From: Pararhizobium gei
GTDB taxonomy: Bacteria > Pseudomonadota > Alphaproteobacteria > Rhizobiales > Rhizobiaceae
Assembly (NCBI RefSeq): GCF_029223885.1
Contig: NZ_CP119411.1
Span: forward strand, 39,270-103,269
Direction: 5' to 3'
DNA length: 64,000 nucleotides
Part shown: piece after piece, positions 52,867 through 62,026 of the stretch
Numbering within the stretch: the first letter of the stretch is position 1
How the letters are laid out: each line of letters starts with the position of its first letter
Made by a program: the position numbers and the translations under genes
Notes under the pieces: model-generated
Seen by the model: only the letters and a program-made list of their open reading frames with translations
Told to the model about the DNA's origin: nothing
The model's database searches: none

Positions 52867-53592
52867 TTACCGTCCTGTTGTCTCGCGCCAGGCGGCAAAA
52901 TCGACCTTCGTCTGGTCCTTCGTCGGAGGATAGAGACCGATGATCGAGCGGCCCTTCAGCACTTCCTCTATGACGAAATCCTCGAACGCCGTCATCTCCA
53001 CGGCCTCGTCGGCAATCTCGTCGGCGATACCTGATGGAACGATGATCACGCCTTCGCGGTCACCGACGACGACGTCGCCCGGCCAGACGGCGACATCACC
53101 ACAGCCGATCGGCTTGTTGATGTCGAGTGCTTGATGGAGCGTCAGGTTGGTGGGCGCGGACGGCCGGCTGTGATAGGCGGCAATGTCGAGTTCGCCAATT
53201 TCGGGACTATCGCGAAAACCGCCGTCGGTGACGACGCCGACAACACCACGAACCATCAGGCGCGAAACCAGGATGGACCCGGCAGAGGCGGCACGTGCAT
53301 CCTTGCGGCTGTCCATCACCAGCACGGAGCCAGGCGGGCATTGTTCGACGGCCGCGCGCTGCGGATGATCCGGGTTCTGGAATACGGAAAGCTGGTTTAG
53401 ATCCTCGCGGGCCGGGATGTAGCGCAGGGTGAAAGCCTGTCCGACCATGTTCTTCGTTTTCTGGGAGAGCGGGCGCACATCCTGGATGAATTGGTTGCGC
53501 AAACCGCGCTTGAAGAGCGCCGTGCAGAGCGTAGCGGTGCTGACGCCTTCATATTTCTTGCGCGTCGCGTCCGAGAGAATGTAATCGGTCAT
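52867..53592 (-). CDS. RraA-family protein (HMG-aldolase/oxaloacetate-decarboxylase like)
   Basis: Two hundred and forty-one residues. Family motifs are GVSTATLCTALFKRGLRNQF, GSILVSRLMVRGVVGVVTDG directly followed by GFRDSPEI (the R-D pair of aldolase-active members), PIGCGDVAVWPGDVVVGDRE and GVIIVPSGIADEI. Members of this group cleave 4-hydroxy-2-keto acids or decarboxylate. Next to an IlvD-type dehydratase it may perform the aldol or decarboxylation step on the 2-keto-3-deoxy acid, replacing the usual DHDPS-like enzyme. RNase-E regulation is not expected for this subgroup. Confidence 0.9.
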   Translation of the reverse strand: MTDYILSDATRKKYEGVSTATLCTALFKRGLRNQFIQDVRPLSQKTKNMVGQAFTLRYIPAREDLNQLSVFQNPDHPQRAAVEQCPPGSVLVMDSRKDARAASAGSILVSRLMVRGVVGVVTDGGFRDSPEIGELDIAAYHSRPSAPTNLTLHQALDINKPIGCGDVAVWPGDVVVGDREGVIIVPSGIADEIADEAVEMTAFEDFVIEEVLKGRSIIGLYPPTKDQTKVDFAAWRETTGR

Positions 53593-53630
53593 GGTTCCTC
53601 CAATCAGTAATGGTTGGCCGCAATCGGCAC

Positions 53631-55361
53631 TCAGAAAATGTCAGGCTCGCCGGCGGATTTGCCGAATTCCGTTTTTAGGAAGTCAAAATCGCAACCGTCA
53701 TTGGCCTGCATGATATGTTTCGAAAACATCCAGCCGTAGCCGCGTTCGAATTTGTCGGCGGGCGCCACCCATTCGGCGCGACGCCGTGCCAGCGTCTCCT
53801 CGTCCACCAACATGTCGATCGAGCGGTTCGGTACATCGACGCGGATGATGTCGCCCGTGCGCACCAAGGCCAGCGGCCCGCCGATATGGGCTTCCGGCGC
53901 CACATGAAGAATGCAGGCGCCGTAGCTGGTGCCGCTCATGCGGGAATCGGAAATCCGCAGCATGTCGCGGATGCCCTGCTTGATCAGTTTCTTGGGGATC
54001 GGCAGCATGCCCCACTCCGGCATGCCTGGACCCCCTTTCGGGCCTGCATTGCGCAGCACCATGATATGGTCTGCGGTAACGTCGAGATTCTCGTCCTCGA
54101 CCGCCTTCTTCATCTCCGGATAGCTGTCGAACACGAGGGCCGGGCCTTCATGGACGCGCAGGCGCTCTTCGCAGGCCGATGGCTTGATGACGCAGCCATC
54201 GGGCGCGAGATTGCCGCGCAGGACCGCCAGCGAGCCTTCGTGATAGATCGGGTTGGAAAGCGGGCGGATGACGTCGTCGTTGTAGACTTCCGCCCCCTCC
54301 AGCGTCTCGCCAAGCTTGAAACCGCTCACCGTCATGACGTCGAGATTGAGCCTGTCCTTCATCTCGTTCATCAGTGCACGCAGGCCGCCGGCGTAATAGA
54401 AATCCTCCATCAGGTATTGCTTGCCCGAGGGGCGGATGTTGGCGATCACCGGCGTGGTGCGGCCGGCCTTGTCGAGATCATCGAGTGTCAACGGCACCCC
54501 GGCGCGGCGCGCCATGGCGATCAGATGCACGACTGCATTGGTGGAACATCCTGTCGCCATGGCGATAGTGACGGAATTGTCTACGGATTCGCGGGTAATG
54601 ATCTTGTCCGGCGTTAGGTCCTCGAACACCATCTCGACGGCCCGGCGACCGCAACGCGTTGACATGCGGATATGGTTGGCATCGGCGGCGGGGATCGAGC
54701 TTGCCCCCGGCAACGTCAAACCCATGGATTCGGCGATTGCCGTCATCGTGCTGGCCGTGCCGAAAGTCATGCAATGGCCGAAGGAGCGGGCAATGCCCTC
54801 CTCGACGCCGGTCCACTGCTCGTCGGAGATTGTGCCGGCGCGGCGTTCATCCCAGTATTTCCAGGAATCCGAGCCAGACCCCAGATACTCGCCCTTGTAG
54901 TTGCCACGAAGCATCGGCCCCGCCGGTAGGAAAATCATCGGATATCCGGCGCTGACGGCGCCCATGACAAGAGCGGGTGTGGTTTTGTCGCAGCCGCCCA
55001 TTAGTACGACGCCATCGATCGGTTGCGAGCGTAGCAGTTCCTCAGCCTCCATCGCCAGGAAGTTGCGATAGAGCATACTTGTCGGCTTCAGCGCGCTTTC
55101 GGAGAGCGATTGGACCGGCAACTCGACCGGGAATCCGCCCGCCTGCAGCACGCCACGTTTCACATCTTCGACACGGTGCTTGAAATGCGCGTGACAGGCA
55201 TTGAGATCGGACCATGTGTTGAGGATGGCGATGATTGGCTTCTTCCCCCAATCCTTCTCGTCATACCCCATCTGCATCAAGCGCGAGCGATGGCCTGAAG
55301 ACCGAAGGTCGTCGGGAGCAAACCATCGTGCACTGCGCAGTGCGCTCACTGTCTTGGACAT
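53631..55361 (-). CDS. IlvD/Edd-family sugar-acid dehydratase
   Basis: Fe-S dehydratase of 576 residues. Three Cys at 56 (WSDLNACHAHF), 124 (LMGGCDKTTP) and 197 (RSFGHCMTFGTAST) match the cluster ligands of L-arabonate-type dehydratases. STNAVVHLIAMARRAGV, PSGKQYLMEDFYYAGGLRAL, VLRGNLAPDGCVIKPSACEE and RISDSRMSGTSYGACILHVA complete the family. It would convert an aldonate to a 2-keto-3-deoxy acid. It is the first gene of the leftward operon and is preceded by the palindrome at 55429, so the regulator at 55582 likely controls it. Confidence 0.92.
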   Translation of the reverse strand: MSKTVSALRSARWFAPDDLRSSGHRSRLMQMGYDEKDWGKKPIIAILNTWSDLNACHAHFKHRVEDVKRGVLQAGGFPVELPVQSLSESALKPTSMLYRNFLAMEAEELLRSQPIDGVVLMGGCDKTTPALVMGAVSAGYPMIFLPAGPMLRGNYKGEYLGSGSDSWKYWDERRAGTISDEQWTGVEEGIARSFGHCMTFGTASTMTAIAESMGLTLPGASSIPAADANHIRMSTRCGRRAVEMVFEDLTPDKIITRESVDNSVTIAMATGCSTNAVVHLIAMARRAGVPLTLDDLDKAGRTTPVIANIRPSGKQYLMEDFYYAGGLRALMNEMKDRLNLDVMTVSGFKLGETLEGAEVYNDDVIRPLSNPIYHEGSLAVLRGNLAPDGCVIKPSACEERLRVHEGPALVFDSYPEMKKAVEDENLDVTADHIMVLRNAGPKGGPGMPEWGMLPIPKKLIKQGIRDMLRISDSRMSGTSYGACILHVAPEAHIGGPLALVRTGDIIRVDVPNRSIDMLVDEETLARRRAEWVAPADKFERGYGWMFSKHIMQANDGCDFDFLKTEFGKSAGEPDIF

Positions 55362-55428
55362 CGGTGTTTCCTAGATCGTGTTTTTCTCGAGTTCCGGATT
55401 AGCATAGGCAGCAGACAACGGCAATACA

Positions 55429-55440
55429 CTAATGCATTAG
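55429..55440. promoter_or_regulatory. CTAATGCATTAG palindrome, candidate GntR operator 1
   Basis: A perfect 12-bp dyad 68 bases upstream of the dehydratase start. On the complementary strand it continues as ATTAGTGTT, the same extension found at the other two sites (56320 and 56798), supporting recognition by the regulator at 55582. Confidence 0.75.
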
Positions 55441-55581
55441 AATTTATGCGACGATCAAACGTTGCGCCAGCGGTCGAAAATCAGCAGGTTAGAACGGATT
55501 GGAGATGAGCGCCTGACCTGTGCGTCAGGATGCGGTGTTCACGGACACGAGCAGCAGAAGGCAGAATTCACCCTGCGGCTG

Positions 55582-56289
55582 TCAACGTTCGACGAAATCC
55601 GGATAGCGCTCGACGATGCTATCGACCATCGACAGCGTTCCCGAGAGATGAATCTTCATCGCTTCTTCGGCCTTGTCGGGATTGCCCGCAGCAATGCCTT
55701 CGATGATGGCATCGTGATTGTCGACGACGCGCGCCTTGCCGACATTCGGCAGGTTGAGCCGGCGAAGCCGGTCGATGTGGCCGCTGTGACGCCGAACCAC
55801 AGGCCAGATATCTTCCAGTCCTGCTTCTTCATAAAGAATATAGTGGAAGTCACGGTCGCGGCGCAGGAAATCCCCGTACTCGTTGGAAGAGACGAGGGCC
55901 TTGAGTTTTTCGTTTGCAGCAGTCAGGCGATCGATAAATCGACGATCCGGCTTGGATGCCAGTTCATGGACGATTTCCTGCTCAACGGCACGCCGCATGA
56001 AATGCGACTGCCTCGCGAGCTTGATATCGATCTTCGACACCAACGTGGCATACTGAGGATAAACCGTGACAAGCCCCTCCTCTTCCAGGCGCATCAATGC
56101 GTCGCGGACGGGGGTCTGGCTCAGACCGAACTGCTTTTGCAATTCGATGCGTGACAAGGACGTGCCGGGTGCAAGTTCCAGTTCGAGAATTTTCTCGCGA
56201 AGATATTCGACGATCTGCGGAGCAATCTGGCGCGTACGATCCAGGCCGCTGCGATGCTTGGCAAAGGGCAAATCGGAGGTCAAAGACAT
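55582..56289 (-). CDS. GntR-family regulator, FCD subgroup
   Basis: Two hundred and thirty-five residues. The winged helix at about 20-85 reads APQIVEYLREKILELELAPG, SLSRIELQKQFGLSQTPVRD and ALMRLEEEGLVTVYPQYAT. The FCD domain (ARQSHFMRRAVEQEIVHELA, RDRDFHYILYEEAGLEDIWP, DNHDAIIEGIAAGNPDKAEE) carries the usual Asp/His metal-ligand positions. It lies between the dehydratase operon and the importer operon, and palindromes of one type sit in front of all three. It is probably a repressor released by a sugar acid. Confidence 0.92.
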   Translation of the reverse strand: MSLTSDLPFAKHRSGLDRTRQIAPQIVEYLREKILELELAPGTSLSRIELQKQFGLSQTPVRDALMRLEEEGLVTVYPQYATLVSKIDIKLARQSHFMRRAVEQEIVHELASKPDRRFIDRLTAANEKLKALVSSNEYGDFLRRDRDFHYILYEEAGLEDIWPVVRRHSGHIDRLRRLNLPNVGKARVVDNHDAIIEGIAAGNPDKAEEAMKIHLSGTLSMVDSIVERYPDFVER

Positions 56290-56319
56290 CTTCCTTTTTT
56301 CAAATCGTCTTTGACTGTC

Positions 56320-56343
56320 TTAATGCATTAATGCTTTAGTGTG
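56320..56343. promoter_or_regulatory. TTAATGCATTAA palindrome with TTTAGTGTG extension, operator 2
   Basis: The dyad lies 31 bases upstream of the regulator start and is followed by ATGCTTTAGTGTG. The combined block (56323-56343) matches the block at 56803-56822 at nearly every base, so it is probably the autoregulatory site. Confidence 0.75.
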
Positions 56344-56359
56344 AAGCACTCCGCCCGTT

Positions 56360-56758
56360 GTGGCATTGCGCGTAAAAAGCACCGTAATCTTGACGGATGA
56401 CATCGTTCCTATTGCAGCCATACCTGAGCATGCGGACATTGTCGACGCCATCCGCAACAAGGATCCCTATCTTGATGCCGTCCTTTCGGCGATCGGAACC
56501 GACCATCTTGCAAGGTCGCCCGGCCGAGGCTTTCGAATGAGTCAGGCTTTCCTGGAATTCGAAAAAAATCGCCTCGAACTCGGTGGTCTTCAGGTTTTGC
56601 TTGATGGTCTGCGGCTTTCGGGAATTGCCGATACCGGCCCGCTGATGCCAATGGTTTCGAGCCTCCCTGTGGACAGATTGCAGCCGGTCCAGGCAGCGGT
56701 TGACGCTTTGAGATCGCCGAAAAGAAAGCGATTTCTCCGACCTTCACACCTAAGATAA
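56360..56758 (+). other. Open frame of doubtful coding value in the 0.6-kb gap
   Basis: A 132-codon frame without a ribosome site. Only IPEHADIVDAIRNKDPYLDA looks protein-like, resembling the C-terminal helix of an FCD domain (EHxxIVDAIRxxDP). The rest is not recognised, and no better frame exists on the other strand. It may be a small remnant of a duplicated FCD regulator. Confidence 0.3.
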
Positions 56759-56797
56759 GGACGGTTGGCCTCCAGTTGACAGCTATTTGTATCTGGA

Positions 56798-56822
56798 CTA
56801 ATACATTAGTGCTCTAGTGTGT
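56798..56822. promoter_or_regulatory. CTAATACATTAG palindrome with CTAGTGTG extension, operator 3
   Basis: The third copy of the motif lies 92-116 bases before the importer receptor gene. ACATTAGTGCTCTAGTGTG here parallels GCATTAATGCTTTAGTGTG in front of the regulator gene. Confidence 0.75.
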
Positions 56823-56913
56823 TTTAAGCAGTGTGGAGGCGCTGCAGTCGGGCCGCGCACCAAATGCGGGGGCCCGGCATATTCGACATCAAGGTCTTTG
56901 ACCAGGAGGAGAA

Positions 56914-58428
56914 ATGACAATGACTATCAAGTTTTCACGGGGTGTATCGGCTGCGCTGATGTCAATCCTGTTATCGGGCGCTGCCCATGCGGCCGAGGGA
57001 GAAGTCAAGATTGTGCTGCCGGAACAGCCCGCCAATCTTGAGCCCTGTCGGTCGATCCGCTCCGATATCGGACGCGTGATCAACTCCAACATCACCGAGA
57101 CGCTGACCAATATCGAACCCGAAAAGGGCACGGTCGCGCCATGGCTGGCCGAAAGCTGGGAACAGGTCAACGACCTCACCTGGCGCATCCATTTGAAATC
57201 AGGCGTCAAGTTCCAGGACGGCGCTGACTTCAATGCCGAGGCTGCTGCCAAGTCGATCAACCGGCTAATGAACCCGAAGCTGACATGCGATAGCCGCTCG
57301 AAGTTCGGCGACGTCAAACTGACGCCGAAGGCGATCGATGCGAAGACGCTTGAAATCACCACGGACACGCCGCTTCCGATCATGCCGACATTGCTCGGCA
57401 CTGTTCAGATCGTCTCCCCCAACATGCCGTTCGATGGCGAAACCAACGCGCCCGTCGGCACGGGTCCCTATACGCTTGAAAGCGCCACCAACGAGCAGAT
57501 CGTTCTCGCCCGCAGCGACAGCTACTGGGGTGCAAAGCCGGAAGTTGCCAAGGCAACCTATGTCTGGCGCGGTGAATCCGCCATCCGGGCTGCCATGGTT
57601 GAATCCGGCGAAGCGGATATGACGCCGTCGCTTGCCGTGCAGGACGCCACCAACACGGCGACCGATTTTGCGTATCTGAATTCTGAGACCACCCGCATGC
57701 GCATCGACGCGGAAATTCCGCCGCTCAATGACGTGCGCGTGCGCAAGGCCCTCAATCTTGCCATCGACTGGGATGGCATGGGCGAAGCGCTGTTCGGCAA
57801 GGACGTGCTGCGTGCCTCGCAGATGGTTGTTCCGGGCGTGCTGGGCCATAACCCGGACATCAAGCCATGGCCTTACGATCCCGATCAGGCAAAGAAGCTG
57901 ATCGAGGAAGCCAAGGCGGACGGCGTTCCGGTTGATACCGAAATCGTCATCATCGGCCGCAACGGCTTCTTCCCGAATTCCGCCGAATCGCTCGAAGCGA
58001 TGATGGCGATGTGGCAGGAGATCGGCCTGAAGGTTTTGCTGCGACAGCTTGAGGCGGCGGACTGGGTTCGCTACCTCGACAAGCCCTTCCCCCAGGGCCG
58101 CGGGCCGACCATGTTCCAACAGCAGCATGACAACAACACCGGCGACGCGGGCTTCACCGCCCCAGTCATGTTCCTGAGCGACGGACAGTATTCGACCATC
58201 GCCGATCCGGCGCTCGACGTTGTCTTGAAAAAAGCGATGGCAGCCACCGGCAGCGAGCGCGAAAAACTCTTCCAGGAAGCCTTCCTCAAGGTTCACGACG
58301 AGATTGTCGCCGACGTACCAATGTACCACATGATCGGTTACGTCCGGGTCGGCAATCGTCTCGACTGGAAACCGGACCTGAAGACAAACAGCGAAATCGC
58401 GCTGTCGCAGATCAAGCTCAAGGACTGA
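56914..58428 (+). CDS. Family-5 (dipeptide/oligopeptide-type) ABC substrate-binding protein
   Basis: Five hundred and four residues with a signal peptide (AALMSILLSGAAHA then AEGE) and a strong AGGAGG site before the first ATG. Family features are EKGTVAPWLAESWEQVNDLT, WRIHLKSGVKFQDGADFNAE, NAPVGTGPYTLESATNEQIV, PPLNDVRVRKALNLAIDWDG and FRxNN-like ends. Despite the name, many family-5 receptors bind sugars, plant glycosides or opines. The shared operator with a sugar-acid dehydratase suggests a sugar acid or its conjugate. Confidence 0.92.
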   Translation: MTMTIKFSRGVSAALMSILLSGAAHAAEGEVKIVLPEQPANLEPCRSIRSDIGRVINSNITETLTNIEPEKGTVAPWLAESWEQVNDLTWRIHLKSGVKFQDGADFNAEAAAKSINRLMNPKLTCDSRSKFGDVKLTPKAIDAKTLEITTDTPLPIMPTLLGTVQIVSPNMPFDGETNAPVGTGPYTLESATNEQIVLARSDSYWGAKPEVAKATYVWRGESAIRAAMVESGEADMTPSLAVQDATNTATDFAYLNSETTRMRIDAEIPPLNDVRVRKALNLAIDWDGMGEALFGKDVLRASQMVVPGVLGHNPDIKPWPYDPDQAKKLIEEAKADGVPVDTEIVIIGRNGFFPNSAESLEAMMAMWQEIGLKVLLRQLEAADWVRYLDKPFPQGRGPTMFQQQHDNNTGDAGFTAPVMFLSDGQYSTIADPALDVVLKKAMAATGSEREKLFQEAFLKVHDEIVADVPMYHMIGYVRVGNRLDWKPDLKTNSEIALSQIKLKD

Positions 58429-58438
58429 CCTTGCCCAG

Positions 58439-58467
58439 GCACGGCGGTCGATCCGCCGTGCTTTTTT
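58439..58467 (+). terminator. Rho-independent terminator after receptor gene
   Basis: GCACGGCGG and its complement flank a 5-base loop, and six T bases follow, then CTTTTTT. It begins 10 bases after the receptor stop and 50 before the permease start. It likely reduces permease and ATPase expression relative to the receptor. Confidence 0.85.
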
Positions 58468-58488
58468 CTTTTTTCGTTCTGGAAGGAA

Positions 58489-59418
58489 ATGGCAGTGTTC
58501 GGCTTTATCCTGAGACGCTCCGCACAGAGCCTGATCGCTGTGATCGGCCTGCTCGTTCTCGTCTTCTTCTTGTCCCGCCTGACGGGTGATCCGGCCTATC
58601 TCTATCTGCCGCTGGATTCCTCCGAAGCGCAGCGCCAGGCTTTCTTGGATGCCAACGGCTTCAACGACCCGGTCTATGTCCAGTTCGGGCGGTATCTGCT
58701 CGGTGTCGCCAATCTCGATTTCGGTACGGCGCTCAGCCGCAACCGGCCAGCCATGGAAGTGGCGCTTGAAGCCTTTCCGCAGACGCTGAAGCTTGCCGTC
58801 ATCGCCATGTCGCTGGCGTGCATCCTGGCCGTCGTGGTCGGCTCGCTGGCCGCGGCAAAACCGGACAGCCTCTTCGATCGGATCGCCAGTACCGCATCCC
58901 TGGCTGGTGCCAGCGCGCCGGATTTCTGGGTGGCGATCGTTGCAATTCTCGTCTTTTCCGTCGGCCTCGGCCTGCTGCCAACTTCGGGCACCGGCACGCC
59001 CCTACACTGGATCATGCCGATTTTCGTGCTTACATTGCGCCCCTTTGGCCTGCTGGTGCAGGTGGTGCGCGGTACGATGATCAGCGCGCTCGCTTCACCC
59101 TATGTGAAGACCGCTCGCGCCAAGGGCGTTCAGCGGACGCAGATCATCTTTCGCCACGCGCTTAGAAACTCGCTGCTTCCCGTCATCACTGTTGCCGGCG
59201 ATCTCGCTGCGAGCCTCGTCAATGGCGCAGTAGTCGTTGAATCCATCTTCGGATGGCCGGGCATTGGCAAGTTGATGATCGACGCCATCGTCCGGCGTGA
59301 TTTCGCCCTGATCCAGGCTACCGTGCTGATTACCGCCATTGCGATCTTCGTTCTCAACATCCTGATCGACCTTCTCTATGCAAGACTCGACCCGCGCATC
59401 AGGTTTCAAGCGAAATGA
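58489..59418 (+). CDS. Oligopeptide-type ABC permease (DppB/OppB)
   Basis: Three hundred and nine residues. N-terminal helix FILRRSAQSLIAVIGLLVLV, then RLTGDPAYLYLPLDSSEAQR, and the permease core with ASAPDFWVAIVAILVFSVGL, LPTSGTGTPLHWIMPIFVLT, YVKTARAKGVQRTQIIFRHA and FGWPGIGKLMIDAIVRRDF, typical of DppB. It lies just past the terminator and shares ATGA with the next permease. Confidence 0.94.
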   Translation: MAVFGFILRRSAQSLIAVIGLLVLVFFLSRLTGDPAYLYLPLDSSEAQRQAFLDANGFNDPVYVQFGRYLLGVANLDFGTALSRNRPAMEVALEAFPQTLKLAVIAMSLACILAVVVGSLAAAKPDSLFDRIASTASLAGASAPDFWVAIVAILVFSVGLGLLPTSGTGTPLHWIMPIFVLTLRPFGLLVQVVRGTMISALASPYVKTARAKGVQRTQIIFRHALRNSLLPVITVAGDLAASLVNGAVVVESIFGWPGIGKLMIDAIVRRDFALIQATVLITAIAIFVLNILIDLLYARLDPRIRFQAK

Positions 59419-60362
59419 GTATGCCAGCGATGACCATTCCTGCAGACACCAAACATAAGACGACCGGGCGTTTCCAGGTCCTTCGTCTGATTGCCCGCAA
59501 CAAGCTGGCTCTGGCCGCCGTGATCTTCCTGACACTTGTGGTGCTCTGTGCCGTCGTCGGTCCGTGGCTGATGGGCAATCTGATCGACAAGCCGAATTTC
59601 CGTGCCCGCAACATGGCCCCCTTCAGTCTTGCTCAAGGCTGGGCCTACGTGCTCGGCGCCGACACGCTCGGCCGTAGCCTTCTAGCCCGCCTGATCGTCG
59701 GCGCTCAGAACACGCTCGGCATCGCGCTTTTTGCGGTGTTCTTCTCCATGCTCATTGGCGGTTCTCTGGGTTTGATTGCCGGCTATTCCCGCGGGCTGCT
59801 CAGCAATGTCATCCTGCGCGTTGCCGATATCGTCATGAGCTTTCCATCACTGCTTCTAGCGCTGATCGTGCTGTTCAGTCTTGGGCCTTCGGTTACCAAT
59901 CTGGTTATCGTGCTTGCCGTGACCCGCATTCCTATCTATCTGCGAACCACCCGTGCCGAGGTGCTCGAGGTCCGCGAACGCATGTTCGTCAGCGCTGCCA
60001 TGGCACTGGGCGCCGGGCATATGCGGATCGTCTTCCGCCATATCGCTCCGATCGTTCTTCCGACCCTTGTCACTATCGGCGCCATCGATTTCGCAACCGT
60101 TGTCCTGGCTGAGTCCTCGCTGAGCTTTCTCGGTCTTGGTATCCAGGCGCCGGAATTTACCTGGGGCGCAATGGTGGCGACAGGTCGTGGTTATCTGGCC
60201 AATGCCTGGTGGATTGCCTTCTGGCCGGGCTTTGCCATCCTCCTCACCACACTCTCGCTCAATATTCTCTCCAACTGGTGGCGCACCTATGCCGATCCGC
60301 AGCAGCGCTGGCGCATCGAACTTGCCCGCTCGAAAAAGGGAATTCCGGAGAAACGCACATGA
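59415..60362 (+). CDS. Oligopeptide-type ABC permease (DppC/OppC)
   Basis: Three hundred and fifteen residues starting with an ATG that overlaps the DppB stop. A charged N-terminal arm precedes the first helix (KLALAAVIFLTLVVLCAVVG); ADTLGRSLLARLIVGAQNTL, GGSLGLIAGYSRGLLSNVIL, YLRTTRAEVLEVRERMFVSA and EFTWGAMVATGRGYLANAWW are the DppC hallmarks. The stop overlaps the ATPase start (ATGA). Confidence 0.94.
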   Translation: MSMPAMTIPADTKHKTTGRFQVLRLIARNKLALAAVIFLTLVVLCAVVGPWLMGNLIDKPNFRARNMAPFSLAQGWAYVLGADTLGRSLLARLIVGAQNTLGIALFAVFFSMLIGGSLGLIAGYSRGLLSNVILRVADIVMSFPSLLLALIVLFSLGPSVTNLVIVLAVTRIPIYLRTTRAEVLEVRERMFVSAAMALGAGHMRIVFRHIAPIVLPTLVTIGAIDFATVVLAESSLSFLGLGIQAPEFTWGAMVATGRGYLANAWWIAFWPGFAILLTTLSLNILSNWWRTYADPQQRWRIELARSKKGIPEKRT

Positions 60363-62026
60363 CCGCCCCCCATCTGCCATCAGCGCATCTGCTTGAGGTC
60401 AAGGACCTGACCGTGGACTTCCTATCGCTTGGCGGTGCGTTCCGCGCCACCAACGGCGTGAGCTTCCACGTCGATGCCGGCGAGACGCTGGTGATCCTCG
60501 GCGAGTCCGGTTCCGGAAAATCGGTGAGCGCCAGCGCCATCATGGGCCTGATCGACACGCCACCGGGCGAGATCTGTTCGGGCACCATTACCTATCGCGG
60601 CAAGAAGCTCGACGATTGCGGCGTGGAGGAACGGCGCGATCTCAACGGCAAGAAGATCGCGATGATCTTCCAGGATCCGCTGTCGCACCTCAACCCGGTC
60701 TACACGATCGGCTGGCAGTTGGCTGAAGTGTTTTCCGCCCACGCCGTGGCGACAGGTGCGGAGGCCCGCGCCAAGGCGATCGACATTCTCGCTCGCGTCG
60801 GCATTCCAGAGCCGGAAAACCGCATCGATCAATATCCGCACCAGTTTTCCGGCGGCCAGCGCCAGCGCATCATGATCGGCATGGCGATTGCCCTGCGTCC
60901 CGAAATCCTGATCGCCGACGAGCCGACGACGGCGCTCGATGTCAGCGTCCAGGCGCAGATCCTCGACCTCCTGAAAAAGCTTCAGACGGAGGATGGGCTG
61001 GCCATCATCATGATCACCCACGATCTGGAAGTCGCAGCTTCCATGGCCGACCGGGTGATCGTCATGAACTCGGGCCGTATCGTCGAAGAGGGCCAGGCGC
61101 GCGCGGTTTTTGAGAACCCCCAGCACAGCTATACCAAGACCCTGATCAACGCCCTGCCCCATGCCAATGACACCGGCGGAACCGGTCGCCGTTCGACGAG
61201 CGATGCGGGCAAACCGATCCTGGAGGTGAAGAGCCTCAACAAATATTACGGCGTTTCCTCCGGCTTCTTCTCAAAGAATACCCAGTTGCATGCCGTCAAG
61301 GATCTAAGCTTCACGGTGGCTAAGGGCGAGACCGTCGGCATCGTCGGCGAAAGCGGCTCGGGCAAGTCGACGGTGGCGCGTGTTCTCCTGCGTCTCAACG
61401 ACGTCTCCAGTGGCGAAGCGCTGTTCCACGGTCGCGATATCTTCAAGATGGATCCGAGGGAGTTGCTCGCCTTCCGCCGCAAGGTGCAGATGGTTTTCCA
61501 GGATCCCTACAGCTCCATGAATCCACGCATGACGATTTTCGACATCGTTTCCGAACCGTGGCGTATTCATACGGACATTCTCGACAAGCCGCGCTGGCGC
61601 GACCGCGTCGTCGAACTGCTCGGCCTTGTCGGCCTGAAACTGGAACATGCCGACCGCTATCCGCACCAGTTTTCTGGTGGCCAGAGACAGCGCATCGCGA
61701 TTGCACGTGCCCTAGCCTGTGATCCGGAACTGATCGTCTGCGACGAGGCAGTATCTGCACTCGACGTTTCCGTTCAGGTGCAGGTGATCGATCTTCTGGC
61801 CCAGCTACGCGACCGGCTCGGTCTTGCCTATATCTTCATAACCCATGACTTGCCGATTGTACGGCATTTTGCGGATCGTATCATCGTCATGAAGAACGGC
61901 GCCATCGTCGAGCATGCGAAAACTGACGATATCTTCCGCAATCCGGAGCATGCCTATACACGACAACTTATGAACGCGACGCCGCGGCCAAAATGGGAGG
62001 CCGCTCCCGTGCCGCTGCCCGCATGA
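60359..62026 (+). CDS. Dual ABC ATP-binding protein (DppD-DppF/GsiA type)
   Basis: Five hundred and fifty-five residues with two full ATPase domains. The first holds [43 protein letters not shown] and [15 protein letters not shown]; the second holds [43 protein letters not shown] and [15 protein letters not shown]. In the second Walker B the usual DEP is DEA, often seen in such fusions. Each domain ends with an oligopeptide-type C-terminal motif ([20 protein letters not shown]). The stop overlaps the DMT gene. Confidence 0.94.
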   Translation: MTAPHLPSAHLLEVKDLTVDFLSLGGAFRATNGVSFHVDAGETLVILGESGSGKSVSASAIMGLIDTPPGEICSGTITYRGKKLDDCGVEERRDLNGKKIAMIFQDPLSHLNPVYTIGWQLAEVFSAHAVATGAEARAKAIDILARVGIPEPENRIDQYPHQFSGGQRQRIMIGMAIALRPEILIADEPTTALDVSVQAQILDLLKKLQTEDGLAIIMITHDLEVAASMADRVIVMNSGRIVEEGQARAVFENPQHSYTKTLINALPHANDTGGTGRRSTSDAGKPILEVKSLNKYYGVSSGFFSKNTQLHAVKDLSFTVAKGETVGIVGESGSGKSTVARVLLRLNDVSSGEALFHGRDIFKMDPRELLAFRRKVQMVFQDPYSSMNPRMTIFDIVSEPWRIHTDILDKPRWRDRVVELLGLVGLKLEHADRYPHQFSGGQRQRIAIARALACDPELIVCDEAVSALDVSVQVQVIDLLAQLRDRLGLAYIFITHDLPIVRHFADRIIVMKNGAIVEHAKTDDIFRNPEHAYTRQLMNATPRPKWEAAPVPLPA

